A stretch of DNA of 64,000 nt. Origin: Merluccius polli (lineage: Eukaryota; Chordata; Actinopteri; Gadiformes; Merlucciidae). Shown here one piece after another: positions 63,533-64,000 of this stretch (position 1 is its first letter; each line of letters starts with the position of its first letter). A model generated the notes under the pieces. It was not told the DNA's origin and ran no database searches. It saw nothing but the letters and a program-made list of their open reading frames with translations. The position numbers and the translations under genes are program-made. The stretch spans positions 1 to 64,000 of the forward strand of contig JAOPHQ010003983.1 in assembly GCA_030340625.1 (NCBI GenBank), read 5' to 3'.

Positions 63533-64000
63533 ATCCATCCATCCATTTTCTTCCGCTTATCCGGGGTCGGGTCGCGGGGGCAGCAGCCTAAGCAGGGAAG
63601 CCCAGACTTCCCTTTCCCCAGCTACTTCGTCCAGCTCTTCCTGGGGGATCCCGAGGCGTTCCCAGGCCAGCCGAGAGACATAGTCTCTCCAGCGTGTCCT
63701 GGGTCTTCCCCGGGGTCTCCTACCAGTGGGACGTGCCCTGAACACCTCACCAGGGAGGCGTCCGGGAGGCATCCTAACTAGATGCCCGAGCCACCTCATC
63801 TGGCTCCTCTCAACGCGGAGGAGTAGCGGGTCTACTCCGAGCTCCTCCCGGATGACCGAGCTTCTCACCCTATCTCTAAGGGAGAGCCCAGCCACCCTGC
63901 GGAGGAAGCTCATTTCGGCCGCTTGTACTCGCGATCTCGTTCTTTCGGTCAATACCTAAAGCTCATGACCATAGGTGAGGGCAGGAACGTAGATCGACTG
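63533..64000 (-). mobile_element. Second RTE LINE copy, 3' end, cut by the window edge
   Basis: It is nearly identical to the 8029-8280 plus 4706-4940 parts of the first copy, in the same orientation, with the same (ATCC)n tail (63533-63546). The C-terminal domain frame is open from 63952 to 63557 (MTERTRSRVQAAEMSFLRRV to PPRPDPG), but a TGG to TAG change at 63956-63958 puts a stop just before it. It serves as the empty-site reference for the hAT insertion at 4941. Confidence 0.92.

Overview
This window is a piece of a ray-finned fish (teleost) nuclear chromosome. Five vertebrate genes can be recognised by protein similarity, and all have GT-AG introns whose phases agree from exon to exon. 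The sequence is very rich in long (CA)n/(TG)n microsatellites and in transposon families typical of fish: hAT, Tc1/mariner, PIF/Harbinger, RTE, L2 and other non-LTR LINEs. There is no prokaryotic signal: no operons, no ribosome binding sites, no CRISPR.

Genes from left to right. (1) lrrc75a, minus strand, partial: coding exon 1 (15972-16232) and exon 2 (1186-1314), separated by a 14.7 kb intron; later exons lie off the left edge. (2) poldip2, minus strand, complete: 11 coding exons between 40284 and 19149, 379 residues. (3) tmem199, plus strand, complete: 6 coding exons between 41155 and 44857, 199 residues, divergent from poldip2 across an 870 bp shared promoter interval. (4) sebox, minus strand, complete: 3 coding exons between 50008 and 47806, 368 residues, paired-like homeobox. 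(5) a smoothelin-like gene (best match smtnl2), minus strand: eight 3' coding exons between 57923 and 51945 carrying the C-terminal calponin-homology domain; the 5' exons were not found. poldip2/tmem199/sebox is a known conserved vertebrate block; lrrc75a and smtnl2 at its two sides are not neighbours of that block in human.

The rest is mostly transposable elements, many nested, with insertion events readable from target-site duplications (TSDs). The lrrc75a intron holds a frameshifted RTE LINE split by a 3.1 kb hAT, which itself holds further elements; a second RTE copy at the right edge of the window shows the uninterrupted sequence. The same intron has a Tc1-like element with an intact 346-codon transposase (DD36E spacing), perfect terminal repeats, and an L2 fragment. 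The poldip2 introns hold a three-level hAT nest (22881-25632), a 4.0 kb hAT containing another hAT and a LINE (28072-32089), and a LINE split by a 1.2 kb hAT (33.4-37.2 kb). A tmem199 intron holds a decayed PIF/Harbinger element. Several minisatellites (16, 21, about 34 and 36 bp units) create long spurious ORFs.

I found no evidence of an undescribed multi-gene system. The most interesting signals are: a minisatellite that repeats the lrrc75a exon 1 splice donor 14 times; a foldback element with telomere-like repeats placed 26 bp from the poldip2 start codon; an 83-nt near-perfect hairpin at 62175-62257; the intact Tc1-like transposon; and the nested insertions.
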